Origin: Patiria pectinifera
Lineage: Eukaryota > Echinodermata > Asteroidea > Valvatida > Asterinidae
Assembly (NCBI GenBank): GCA_029964075.1
Contig: CM057146.1
Span: 5,785,501-5,849,500, forward strand
Length of the DNA: 64,000 nucleotides
Direction of reading: 5' to 3'
Shown: piece by piece, positions 24,848 to 35,068 of the stretch
Layout: the number at the start of each line of letters is the position of its first letter
Numbering within the stretch: the first letter of the stretch is position 1
Translations under genes and position numbers: made by a program
The notes under the pieces: generated by a model
Databases searched by the model: none
Seen by the model: the letters and a program-made list of their open reading frames with translations, nothing else
Told to the model about the DNA's origin: nothing

Positions 24848-27803
24848 ATGGCTGCCACATCGGGGAGGCTGGGTGCCAGAGTTTTCCTGTCGGTCAAGGC
24901 CTTCGCCCAGCGGCGCCCCGCCCTAGCCAACTCAATCACCTACGGGTCCATCCTGAGCGTGGCCGAAGTCATGCAACAGACCATTGCTGGGGAAGAGCGC
25001 TACGATTGGGCCAAGGTGGGCCGCATGGCGGTCATCGGGGGCTGCGCCTTCGGCCCCATCGGTTACTACTGGTACCGATGGCTGGACAAAGTGCTGCCAG
25101 GAACGGCCAAGTTGACTGTCGTTAAGAAGGTCATCTCAGATCAGTGTGTCTCGGCGCCACTTTTCATTGCAATCTTTTACGCAGGTGAGATGAAATAATT
25201 TGACGGGGAATTGCATTTTTGGTGATGCAAACTTTAAGTATTGGGTTTTGCACACTGGTGGTTAGGTGGTGCAGTGGTAAGATGTTTCCATCAGTAAGAC
25301 GTCACTGGCTGTAGTCTGACCCAGGAGCTCTCAGACTTGTGAAAGTTCCAGTGTCGTAGACAAGGTAGACAATGGATCGCAACCATATCGCAAATCAGGT
25401 CACAAGTAATCTTAAGTCAATTCACAAGTCAACAGGAGATGCATAATTACAAACGGAATGGCTTTGTCGCAGTTCGTTTGAATAGCTTGTGACTTGACTT
25501 GGGACTGGATTGACTTGGGGCTTTCAGTTTTGTAGACAAGGTACTGCTTGTGATGGATCACAAGCACATCATAAATATCATCACCAGTAAATCATAAGTT
25601 GATTCACAAGTCCAATCAAAAGTTAACGGCATGAACAATTTCAAAAGGAATTCCTTTGTCACAGTTCATTTGAATAGCTTGTGACTTGGATTTGGGCAAT
25701 TCACAATGCAGTGCGCCACCAAAAGTTTGCCACGGAGAGTTCATTTTTACCAGTGCATTGTGGGAGATAGTCGACAAATTCGCAGCGTGGAGCATTTGAA
25801 ATTGTTAGTTTTTTTCGGTCAGTAGTTTCGTAAATGTATGATTCGAGTATCAGTTTGCCCTTTTCTTTTCTTTTCATCAATATGTTGTTTTTGTAAGGCG
25901 GGAGAACATTATGTCCCAATCTATAACAAGTTAGCTCAAGTTGTCTACTGACAACTCGTTCAAATGGGCCAAATGGGTCTACTGTAAACTTGAAAATTAA
26001 TGAAAAATGGACTCTCCGTGGCAAACTCTTGGTGGCGCACTGCATTGTGAATCGCCCGAATGGGGACTGGATGACTTGTAATTAACTTGTGATGAACTGG
26101 TCATTTTTTTAGTCAAAGAATACCTACGAGTCTCGATAACAAGCAAGTTTCAGAGATGCAGCCTTTCTTATTATTTTTTTCATTCTGCCTAGGATATGGT
26201 ACGCATGCACAGCAACAAATTGAAACTGGGGTGTTGTTGATCATGTGAGGATTAAAGTAGAAGCTGTGTTTTACGGTCCAAGCTGTGGTTCACATGTACA
26301 ATGTCGGTATTCAGAAATGAAGACACATACCCAGAAAGAAAAGTTTAAACTTGTTTCACTGCATTTTCTCTCCTCAGGATCAAGCGCAATGGAGGGCAAA
26401 AAGGACGTCTTTGCTGAACTGAAGGAGAAATTCCCCCAAACCTACGCTGCAAGCTGTTGCTTCTGGCCAATTGCACAGGTATGAATTGCTACAACTTTGA
26501 TAATGAAATTGTTTTATTGTTTTTACTTCAGCTAGTGCTTAGATTAAGTTTGATTCAACCCTTCATGCTGTGCCTAAGATTGTCACGCATCAATATTTTA
26601 GTTACCGGTACTGCATTGACCATTGCACAAGTATGAAAATGTTCCTGTTTAAACAGGAATTCTTGTTGTTGTTTTTTGCCCAAAGTTCCCCGTTTTTATT
26701 TGTTTTGAGCCTGTTTTTGCCCGATTTCACATCTTTTTTCCTGTTTTTGCACAAGTTTCCTGTTTGTTTTTTCCATTAAAATTCATTCTCATGCCTGATT
26801 GCAAGACTGCCCACAAATTGGCCTAAGTAGAGTTGAAGATACTCTGTAAATGTCGGTGCAGATTTTAAAAATGACAAAATCCAATTTCACAAGCAGAAAC
26901 TATATCTGAAATCCTTGTTGTTTGTCTTTGTGTTTGCTTTAAAATGTGTAAAAAATATTCCTGTTGTTTCCACAGACGTTCAACTTCTTTTTCCTACCTA
27001 ACCACATGCGGGTCGTGTATGTCGCCTCAGTCAGCCTGGTCTGGTCCAATTTCCTCTGCTTCATGAAGAGAATTGTAAGTATGAAGAAAAAATGTACCCT
27101 AGTAAATCCTTTCATTAGACTGTTTTTGAACATGATTAATTGTATGCCGGGCTTTTTCTTCAAAACTGTCCTGTAGTGTATTAAATGTGTTTCATTGTTT
27201 ACTTGCGAAACGACACAGACACAGAGTATTGAGAAACCTTACAAACAATAACCACTCACAGAAAATGGTGTATCTGAAAGGTCGAAGCCCCCGCCCTCAC
27301 CTCCCCCCCCCCCCAAAAAAAAACACCACACTAAAACTGCCGAGTCAAAGCTTAGTGCAAAATGAAAACTGTTTGACAATTTTTTTGTATACTGAAATGT
27401 TCACTTCTTTCCATGATGCACTGATGGTACAGCACGATTCGTACCATAAACAGTAGTTTTCTCTACTGAAATTATTTTCGATACATGCGACCTCCATTTT
27501 CCAACTTCTTTCCTTGATTCACCAATGGTACAGCACGATTCAAACCATTAACAACAGCCTTTTCGTATTGTAAACGTGTGCTTGAAATTAATTTTTGATT
27601 CATGTGACCTCCATTTTCCAACTTCTTTCCACGATGCACCGATGGTACAACACAATTCGCACCACAAAGAACAGCTTTTTCATATTGAAAAATTGTATTT
27701 GAAAGTGTTTTTGATACACTTGATTTCCATTTTTCCAACTTTTTTGCAGAGTATGCACAAGGAGAAGGAAAGCATAGCTGTGGAGACAGCAGCGCAGGGA
27801 TGA
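24848..27803 (+). CDS. MPV17L: MPV17-like protein (Mpv17/PMP22 family)
   Basis: The exons are 24848-25184, 26378-26478, 26976-27074 and 27750-27803, with proper GT-AG borders and phases, giving 196 codons plus TGA. That is the length I recall for human MPV17L. The family is a small four-helix organelle (mitochondrial or peroxisomal) membrane protein; MPV17L has been linked to reactive-oxygen handling, though the biochemical role is unsettled. Diagnostic segments are GPIGYYWYRWLDKVLPG (about residues 70-86), a DQCVSAPLFIAIFY stretch, KEKFPQTY, and WPIAQTFNFFFLPNHMRVVY, all typical of Mpv17/PMP22. The start is ATGGCTGCC at 24848; the reading frame is open upstream but lacks another ATG. The C-terminus is short and hydrophilic. 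MPV17L2 is the main alternative name. Confidence 0.9.
25255..25345 (+). repeat. tRNA-like SINE head
   Basis: TGGTTAGGTGGTGCAGTGGT is A-box-like, but the B-box is degenerate. It lies in MPV17L intron 1. Confidence 0.4.
25389..25693. repeat. CACAAGTC-type repeat, two units
   Basis: Two units of roughly 150 bp share tcacaagt motifs and agttcatttgaatagcttgt. The second unit is cut by the MITE at 25694, and its continuation ggggactggatgacttg appears after it. Confidence 0.6.
25694..26057. mobile_element. MITE, 364 bp, GGGCAATTC / GAATCGCCC ends
   Basis: Long terminal inverted repeats of about 50 bp: GGGCAATTCACAATGCAGTG at the left and the near complement at the right, then gtgcgccacc-like and cacggagagt. 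I could not define a target duplication. It is nested in a CACAAGTC-type repeat in MPV17L intron 1. Confidence 0.78.
27385..27745. repeat. Three tandem ~110-bp units next to the last MPV17L exon
   Basis: Units share acttctttcc..gatgcac, gatggtacagcacgattc-like and acctccattttccaac segments, starting near 27401, 27505 and 27620. The final unit provides the T-rich tract and acceptor region of the exon at 27750. Confidence 0.72.
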
Positions 27804-27888
27804 ACGATCTCCTGTCTCAGGCTAAGATTTTACAAGTGCCTTGTCAAGCTACAAGTTTGAAATCACTGCCTTAATTAGCAAAGTTAAA

Positions 27889-28062
27889 TTCAGTCCGTCA
27901 CAAGCTAATCGCAAGCCGGTCACAAGTCAAGTCGCAAGTCAGTCACAAGTCCAGTCACAAGGAACTGGGGATGAACAATGACAAAGGAATGCTTTCGTCA
28001 CAGTTCATTTGAATGGCTTGTGACTTGACTTGGGACTGGAGGACTTGTGAGGACTTGACTGC
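27889..28062. repeat. CACAAGTC-type repeat
   Basis: Repeated cacaagtc and caagtca motifs and the shared agttcatttgaatggcttgt segment match 25389-25693. It lies in the MPV17L 3' flank. Confidence 0.55.
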
Positions 28063-28064
28063 AT

Positions 28065-28583
28065 GGCCAAACAAAATAGTTGGTCTCTGGTCAGACCAAA
28101 GTTCCAGAATTGACGCGGTGATGCAAATTGTTTTTTTGGTGTTTTTTTTTGGCTTTTTTTTTCATGCTTGGATTGTACAGCCGTCACATGACACGATACC
28201 GAACGGTCTAAGAGTTTTCACTCCACAAACAACGGGCATGGAACTAAGTGGCATATTTCATGTATTTAGACACACTTTAATTCACAATCACAACTGCTCA
28301 CATCACATGTCATTGTGTCGATACGTGTGTAGTTGACTAGCCGCCATTGTTGTTGATCAGCTGGCAGCAACTTCGTACCCATGGTTGTCTATCATTCATT
28401 CAACATCAACCTCGTACCAGATCTATCACTGGGTATGAGCTTGCCACGAACATTTGAGGCGGTGCAGCAATAGTGGGCGCTGTTGTAGCTAGTGCGGAAA
28501 TTTTGACAAAAAAAACCACATTGACGCGCATGATCAAAATGGAAGCGTTCTCTGACCAGAGACCGACTATTTTTTGTTTGGCC
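28065..28583. mobile_element. MITE, 519 bp, GGCCAAACAAAA ends
   Basis: Inverted termini of about 30 bp: GGCCAAACAAAATAGTTGGT at the left and the complement at the right, continuing through tctctggtcaga. The terminal GGCCAAA recalls the Harbinger-like element at 1482, but no exact TTA duplication is visible here. Confidence 0.75.
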
Positions 28584-29328
28584 TAACTCTGTGATTTTTT
28601 TCATTATTCTTAAACTTAGAATTCGGGAAGAAGTAGCAAGGACTGTTTTGAGCAATGCTTTTTTGATTTGGGAAAACAAACCTACATATTTGGGGGTCGG
28701 AAAGCTATGTGTTACTTTGAGGTTGAGGTCACATTGAGAAAGGGATGGTTTTTATCTGATTTTGTTTGTCTAAAGTTATTTTTCCAAAACTATCGAAAGA
28801 CATTTTTCCAAAATGTTTTTTCTTTTGTCTTCATCTTTTTTACATATTTCTGTAAACCTTGAATATTTCCACCACTGATGTTTTTTGCAGTGCCTTGATC
28901 ATGAAAAATTCATTTAAATTTGACTTGATATTAGTCTTGAAAAGAAGAGTATTTTTAAAAACCAATATTGAGCCATTGGGGTCAAGAGTAGCATCGATGA
29001 TAAAGAATAGTATATTGCCTTAAAGTGCCAAAGATTTTGTCAGAAATGTCTGAAAAGCTACATTTTTAAACAGCGTGAAAACTAAAAGATATTTTTCCAA
29101 AACTCTTCTAAGATTTTTCAAAATTTTCAAATCGTGTCTGTTAAAATTTCTTTCTTTTTTTTAAATCATGTCTTTATTTAAAAATTATTTCATTTTTTTT
29201 GAAATAGTTCAAGAATGAAGTCATTACGTAGTAAATAATTGGGTTCAAAACCACAAGTGTAGTATCATCCCTAGGGTTTGAGTAGAGTGTTAATTTTCCC
29301 TTTTTTGTGCTTGGTGTATGAGGGATAT
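28584..29328. other. Intergenic, no recognisable feature
   Basis: AT-rich sequence, probably the MPV17L 3' flank. Short ORFs only; nothing supported. Confidence 0.4.
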
Positions 29329-29332
29329 TTAA

Positions 29333-29857
29333 AGGGAATGTACATCATTGGGTTTTGCTGTAATTTTCAGAAATGAATTATTGGAGGGGTTAGTATAATA
29401 GATCAAATATTGTTACACTGACATGTTTGTAGTTTTGTGTTCCAAAATGCTGGAAAAATCAAGAAAAACAAAAATGTTCAAGTAGTCTGGTTCCCTGACT
29501 CCACTAAAGATGAAATGTATCAATTTATAGATGCCGGAAAATTGTAAGGTGAGGGAACCAGTCTAGTTGGCCTGCACCCGTTCATGAACATGTAACCAAT
29601 AGCAAACAAAATTTGGTCTGAAAAAAATGGTAAATTTGGCGCAGTAGTTAAAAAATAGTTAGGTTTTTCCAACGGTGGTCGGCCGACCACCGTTGGAAAT
29701 GTATACAAAAATACCACTTTTCTTGAAAATGACTTCACACCAGGTGCCATAATTTTACAGGATGCTTTACGCTGTCATTTACTAACATGCTAGTAAGGTA
29801 TTTCGTATAAACTGGGTAGTTATATTTTTCGATGTTTGCAAATGTTGTACATTCCCT
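29333..29857. mobile_element. piggyBac-like MITE, 525 bp, TTAA flanks
   Basis: Sister of 7901-8417. TTAA lies at 29329-29332 and 29858-29861, with ends AGGGAATGTAC and GTACATTCCCT. It has a central palindrome aacggtggtcggccgaccac at about 29670-29697, at the position where the sister has its own version. Confidence 0.82.
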
Positions 29858-29917
29858 TTAAGATTAAAATTCTCTTTTTATATACCAATCCGGGCACACT
29901 ATAATTGTTCATCATGC

Positions 29918-30029
29918 AGGCCCCCTTCAATGGCAAAAGCATTATGCTAGCTATTGTTCAGACAGTCGGTCATTGGGCAGTTGCTTTGTACAACATTGTG
30001 CACAATGGTTTCTTCATTGAAGGGGGCCT
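29918..30029. mobile_element. Small MITE, 112 bp, AGGCCCCCTTCAATG ends
   Basis: The 15 bp ends AGGCCCCCTTCAATG and CATTGAAGGGGGCCT are exact inverted repeats. No ORF and no second copy were noticed. Confidence 0.75.
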
Positions 30030-31072
30030 TGTGAGTGTAATGTGATCATATGCCCAGATTTGTCAATATTTTCAAAGAAACGTTCGTCTGGTTGGGAGGC
30101 AGTAATTTTTCAAATCATATGCGTTAATTTTAGCCAACCATGTGAAGTGTACTGTACTTTTTTTTTCAAGGTTCATCCAGTATTTGATTTTATGAAGAAA
30201 TGTATCCATTGATATATTAAAATATGTGTACATAAAGAGGCTGCCTTCTGATAATTCCCAATTCAAATAAAAGTATTGAAAATTGTGTGAATTGGGTTAA
30301 TGTTAACCAACAAATATTTTTATATTAAACTTTTAAAATTCATTGTATGCTGTAATATCTATTTTTGGCGAGTTTGTAGAAGATTATTAAGAATGTTATA
30401 AGTAAATTTTATCTTTTATTTAGCCTAAATCTACAGGCATTTTTTTGCTAGAAACTTTCTTTGTCCCTCTCCTATCACCTGAATCTTTTTGTAGATTTTA
30501 GTGAATTTTCGGATGGGTGGGGGAAAAATGAATTTTTCACTGCATATAAAATGCATTTCAAATCAAAGAAACAACACACATTTATGATGAGAATTCAAAT
30601 TGGATATATATTTTTGTAATAACTCCAATAAAAACAACAGTGTCTCCTTTTTAATGGGAATCACTTTAAATTAAGAATCGTGGATGGAAATGTGAAGATA
30701 TGCATAAAATAGTTTGCAACTGTGGAAAGTACTGAATATATGAAATATTTTACAATAACATTTTACAACTTCGTCTATTCATGCTTCAAGTTTCTGATTT
30801 TTCCTTGGTCACATTACATTTGCGAATCTCTGAGGAGTGAGATGTGCCTCGGAGAACAAATAAATTGATGAATGTATAACTGTAACGCAACGCACATAAT
30901 GTACCTATATAAATTTCTATTTTAACATATATTTGTTTCTTGTAAATAATTTTGCAACATAATGAAAACGGAATGCCAAACTAGATTTTAAATTGTACGA
31001 TTTTGAATCATTTAAACTACTATGCAGTTGCAGTAGAGTTGTTTGCCTTTTTACCTCATAAACTATTTAATA
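30030..31072. other. Intergenic AT-rich region
   Basis: No gene is supported. Several AATAAA motifs occur (for example about 30266 and 30627), compatible with a long MPV17L 3' UTR, but no transcript end can be set from sequence alone. Confidence 0.35.
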
Positions 31073-31568
31073 CAGGGTAAGTCAAAAAAAGCGAAACCCA
31101 AATGTCGGGACTATTGGTTTAGTGAAGTTCTGCATGTAACACTTAGGGCATGAAAGCCCAATGCATAAGCTTTCTTTTAGTACAAGAATCATTCAAATCA
31201 CTCATGTACTTTTCAAGTTATGGATTTTTAAACACAACCACCATTTCAAAGTTCTGTCCATGGATCACAAAAAAGTGTGCGTTGATTTAGCAAACCGAAA
31301 ACAAATCACACACATCTCTATGTGATTTGTTTTCGTTTTGCTGAAAGAACACTAACCTTCTTGTGATCTGTGGACAGAACTTTAAAACGGTGCTTGTGTT
31401 TAAAATTCTGTAACTTGAAAAGTAAATGAGTGATTTGAATGATTCTTGTACTAAAAGAAAGCTTATGAATTGGGTTTTTAGGTCCGAGATTTTGAAAGTG
31501 CTACATGCAGGACTTCACTAAAACATTAGTCCCGACATTTGGGTTTCGTTTTTTTTTTACTTACCCTG
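31073..31568. mobile_element. Full-length foldback element, 496 bp, TA flanks
   Basis: The ends CAGGGTAAGTCAAAAAAAGC and the near complement ending CTTACCCTG are flanked by TA. The two halves are near reverse complements along almost their whole length, meeting near 31315. A TA target and CAGGG ends suggest a Tc1/mariner-related non-autonomous element; this is inference. Confidence 0.82.
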
Positions 31569-33059
31569 TATAAAGTAATAATCTTATAAGAACTGTCATA
31601 AAGCAGCTATATAGAAATGACTAGTAAGGAAAATACTCTATATTTTGTATTATGAAATCAAATGAAATCATACCATATATACAAAAAACAGTCCCTGAAT
31701 TTGAATAAATTAAGGCAATATGTGCATGAAGTCCATTCAATGGAATTCACAGAAATCAACAAGTAAACGTTTCATTTATAATTTAAGCAGTTACACTGCT
31801 TTACACAGAAATTGAATTTTTTGTGACCTCTACTTTCAAATTTCAGTACTACTATTTTAAAAGCCAAACTCTTCAAACTTGTAAGAATTATGACTGGCAT
31901 CTGGGTAATAACGAACAAAGTATCATGTACAACAAATCACTACAGTACAGTATTAAAGTGAATGTATTTATGTACAAATTTATGTACTTGGTTGTCAGAG
32001 AAACAGAAAAATTGTTAGGGCTTTCTAGTGTGTTTTAGTTTTTAACAAAATGAGAAAATCAGCTGAGCCAACAAAATGTAACATTTTGTCTGAAATCAGA
32101 CTTTTGAATCTGAGAGAAAGACATTAGTACATGTATCTATTGAAAGATATGCATCTTTCTATATACATGTATTTCATCTCTACATAAATCTGTACACAAA
32201 ATACTTTTCATTTCTAAAGATATTTCATCTATTTTTAGACTCGTTTTAAATTGACAGTCTCTGAACATGGCTGTGCACTATGTTTATACACGCACATACC
32301 GTAATTCCATTCAGTTTTTTATAGTGTGGGAAAAAATCTGATAAGTGTAATAAACCTTATGGAGTGTGGGCACCACTGAACACTGGTAACTGTACTCTTC
32401 ATAATGCATTCGGAACATCTGTTGCATACTGCTAATACACTAGGACAAAAGGCTAGTGATATTTACATGTACATATTGAAAGTTATGTTCACCGTACACT
32501 ACACAGTATCTTGCTACACAACCTTCAACTGTTCCGTTTCTAAAAATCTTTTCAAATAGTCAAAAATTGAAAGAATTCTACCATGGAACTCTTTCGTTAA
32601 ATAAACAAAAACACAATGTAGCTTCATGGTTTGAGACATGTTGAACGAGCACGAAAACCAAAAACCACTCTAAAGAGTACACTGAAGTTGAAATTTTTGA
32701 AACCAAATCTTAACCTTATGTGTGATCTCTGATGCAAAATTTAGTGTGAAACTGTGAATGGTGCATCAATTTGACCCATATTCCATTCAACCTTAGTTGT
32801 TCCAGCCCCACCCACAAAAAAAAATGTATTGTTGCAGGCATGCAACTTTTCCTCGGATCCGCTGATTTCCTCATTTTTTTTTACTTCTCATGAACGCCAT
32901 TACAAATTGACAAACACTATACAAAGTCTTGTGTGGTTTGGAATTTCCTCGTTTTTTTCCCCTCAAAATTCCCAGTTGCAGACCTGTTGTTGGCATTCTG
33001 CAATGGGATAGTGACTACTGCACTGATGAAATGAAGTACTATAACAATAGAAATAATAA
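31569..33059. other. Intergenic AT-rich region
   Basis: No ORF above 75 codons and no repeat family I can name. It lies between the converging MPV17L and MFSD6 genes. Confidence 0.35.
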
Positions 33060-33302
33060 TAATAATAATTTGGGAGGCTAATCATCCTTACTCGCAGCTG
33101 GAATGCTGAATTGCAAAGGACGCGGCTACAACGTGGTCGGGCCGCTGGCACGTAAAGGCGCCTCTGGCTGCCAGCCACATCGACCCATATAAGACCACGG
33201 AGCACAGCCTGAGATCGAAAGTGTTTGATTTTTCCGGAGGGAGGAAAACCGGAGGGCACGGAGAAAAATCCTCGTAGCACAGGAGAGAACCAACGCACAA
33301 CT
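33060..33302 (-). repeat. SINE body copy (no tRNA head)
   Basis: It matches the body of the split SINE at 1387-2068, with shared ggctacaacgtggtcg, accacggagcacagcc-like and caggagagaacc motifs. The body is uninterrupted. It is preceded by an AAT microsatellite. Confidence 0.72.
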
Positions 33303-34305
33303 CTGAAATGTACTGATGTTGAAAAAAGTACTGGTGAAATGAAGTGCAGACAATGAAGAATGCACTTCAATTTAAAGTGACCGCCGCACTTTAAAAATCT
33401 GCTTCAGATTCCACTGCGTAATATTGCTAAGGTTGACAATGTACATGTAGATGAAAGACTGAATAATATTGTGCACAGTGCATTTATATTCATAACTTGG
33501 CATTTGTTCAACCTGGCCTGCCAAATAAACACAATGCAAACTCAATTATGCATGCACATGTAATTTATGGAAACACATGCATAATTTACATTAAATGGTA
33601 ATAGCACTGTTGCTTCATATTTGATAAAACACGTCACATATGTACATTGCGTCAGGTTGTTCATGTGCATACATGTAGTACCATTACCCATCCCGCCCCA
33701 AAAAAGGAAAAGCTACGAAAGAAATTAAACAAAAGAAACCTATCTAGGCAAACTTGCACCAATATAGTACTGATATATTTTGAAATAAAATTCATACATT
33801 TTGCGGTAAAAGACAAAAATGTTGAAACTAACAATAGTTCAATGAAAGAAAAAAGAAAAAACTTGACTAGTCACCAACTAGTGAAAAAATTTAAATGGCC
33901 TAATCATCTACAGGTATTTTTTTTATGATAACAAGTACCAGATGGACCCGTTAATTAGGTGACTGAAAACAGTGTTTCATTTTTCTGTATTACTTTAGAG
34001 ACATATAAATTGTGTGTCTTGCATTCACCAATTTTGCCATCTTTCAGATATTTATATGAAAACTGAAAACAGAAGGTTAACTTACAATGTACATTGTATT
34101 TCCAATTTTTATATAAATGTCCAAATTCCCCACAATGGCCTGTGTTATAAGTCTTACTGTATACATTTACCATGGTGTACAGCAACAGTGTAGTACCAGC
34201 ATATAAAATCAGCTAATGCTTTGCCAAATAATATGGTAATAACAATTACAAATATTTGACAGTGTGTCACTTGTGAAACGTTTAAATGTTGGGAATATTT
34301 CATTA
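33303..34305. other. Intergenic AT-rich region
   Basis: Short ORFs only; nothing supported. It probably includes the MFSD6 3' flank. Confidence 0.3.
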
Positions 34306-34675
34306 GGCCCCCCAAAAAAGTCTGCGGTTTCTGGTATGGAGCTTGCCCAAAAAGTGGTGCGGCAACGTGGCTTTTTTGTTTTTTTTACCTGATTTTTTGG
34401 CTTTAAATGTCGGCTGATGACTGCAAATGGTGTCCGACTAAACTTAGTGCAAATATATGGGAGTCCAGAGAGGCCACATAAAGCTTATTCTCGACCATAA
34501 CCCAATCTAAAAACACGTTAAAATTGTGCAGCAGCAGGATTCCAGTCAAACCAGTGAGTTTGGCGGTTTTGAGACGTCATCTTTCATCGAAAAAAAATCT
34601 TTTTCATTTTGTCGACGCGCATGGCTACGGCGACGCGTGCGCATACTAGAAACCAGAGACTTTTTTTTTTGGGCC
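34306..34675. mobile_element. Harbinger/Tourist-like MITE, 370 bp, TTA target duplication, copy 2
   Basis: TTA lies at 34303-34305 and 34676-34678. The ends are GGCCCCCCAAAAAAGTCTGC and its inverted partner ending GGGCC. Relative to the copy at 1482-1850 it is reversed. Shared internal segments include acggcgacgcg and tttgacgtcatcttt-like sequence. Confidence 0.82.
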
Positions 34676-34900
34676 TTAGAAATGGCTTTTTTTCCCTTCA
34701 ATTTGGACAACACTTCTAAATTGGAAAATTCTTGTTTGTTCTACTTTGGAAAATGGAGGTTTTCAACACTATTTGTATCTTTCAGAATCTTTATATTACC
34801 ATTTTATGTGAGTACTATGATGATTTAAAATAAAATTACATGAGTGAATTTAGGGCAAAACCAAACTATTCTGAGGCAGTAAGATTGTTTATAGAACATG

Positions 34901-35042
34901 AATAAGCCATTTGCGAGTTAAATTTGAATAAAATCTGGAATGCTGACTTAAAAATGTGCCAAGCATTCTGAGCAAGTCAGTGTACCAAATGTTTTTCAAA
35001 TTTAAATCCCAAAGGGTATAGGTTACTCGCAAATGGCTTATT
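34901..35042. mobile_element. Short inverted-repeat element, 142 bp
   Basis: AATAAGCCATTTGCGAGT at the left is complemented by the right end (ACTCGCAAATGGCTTATT), with further imperfect pairing through aaatttgaa. It ends 27 bp from the MFSD6 stop codon, so it is in the 3' UTR. Confidence 0.72.
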
Positions 35043-35068
35043 AAAACGCTCCCCCAAGTTACGTTAGA

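Noticed and set aside
25701-26045. 114-codon minus-strand ORF in MPV17L intron 1
   Set aside because: It lies entirely inside the 364 bp MITE and is bounded by its inverted repeats.
27001-27170. Longer reading of MPV17L exon 3 to a stop at 27176
   Set aside because: A gtaagt donor at 27075 and the in-frame exon at 27750 give the family-typical length instead.
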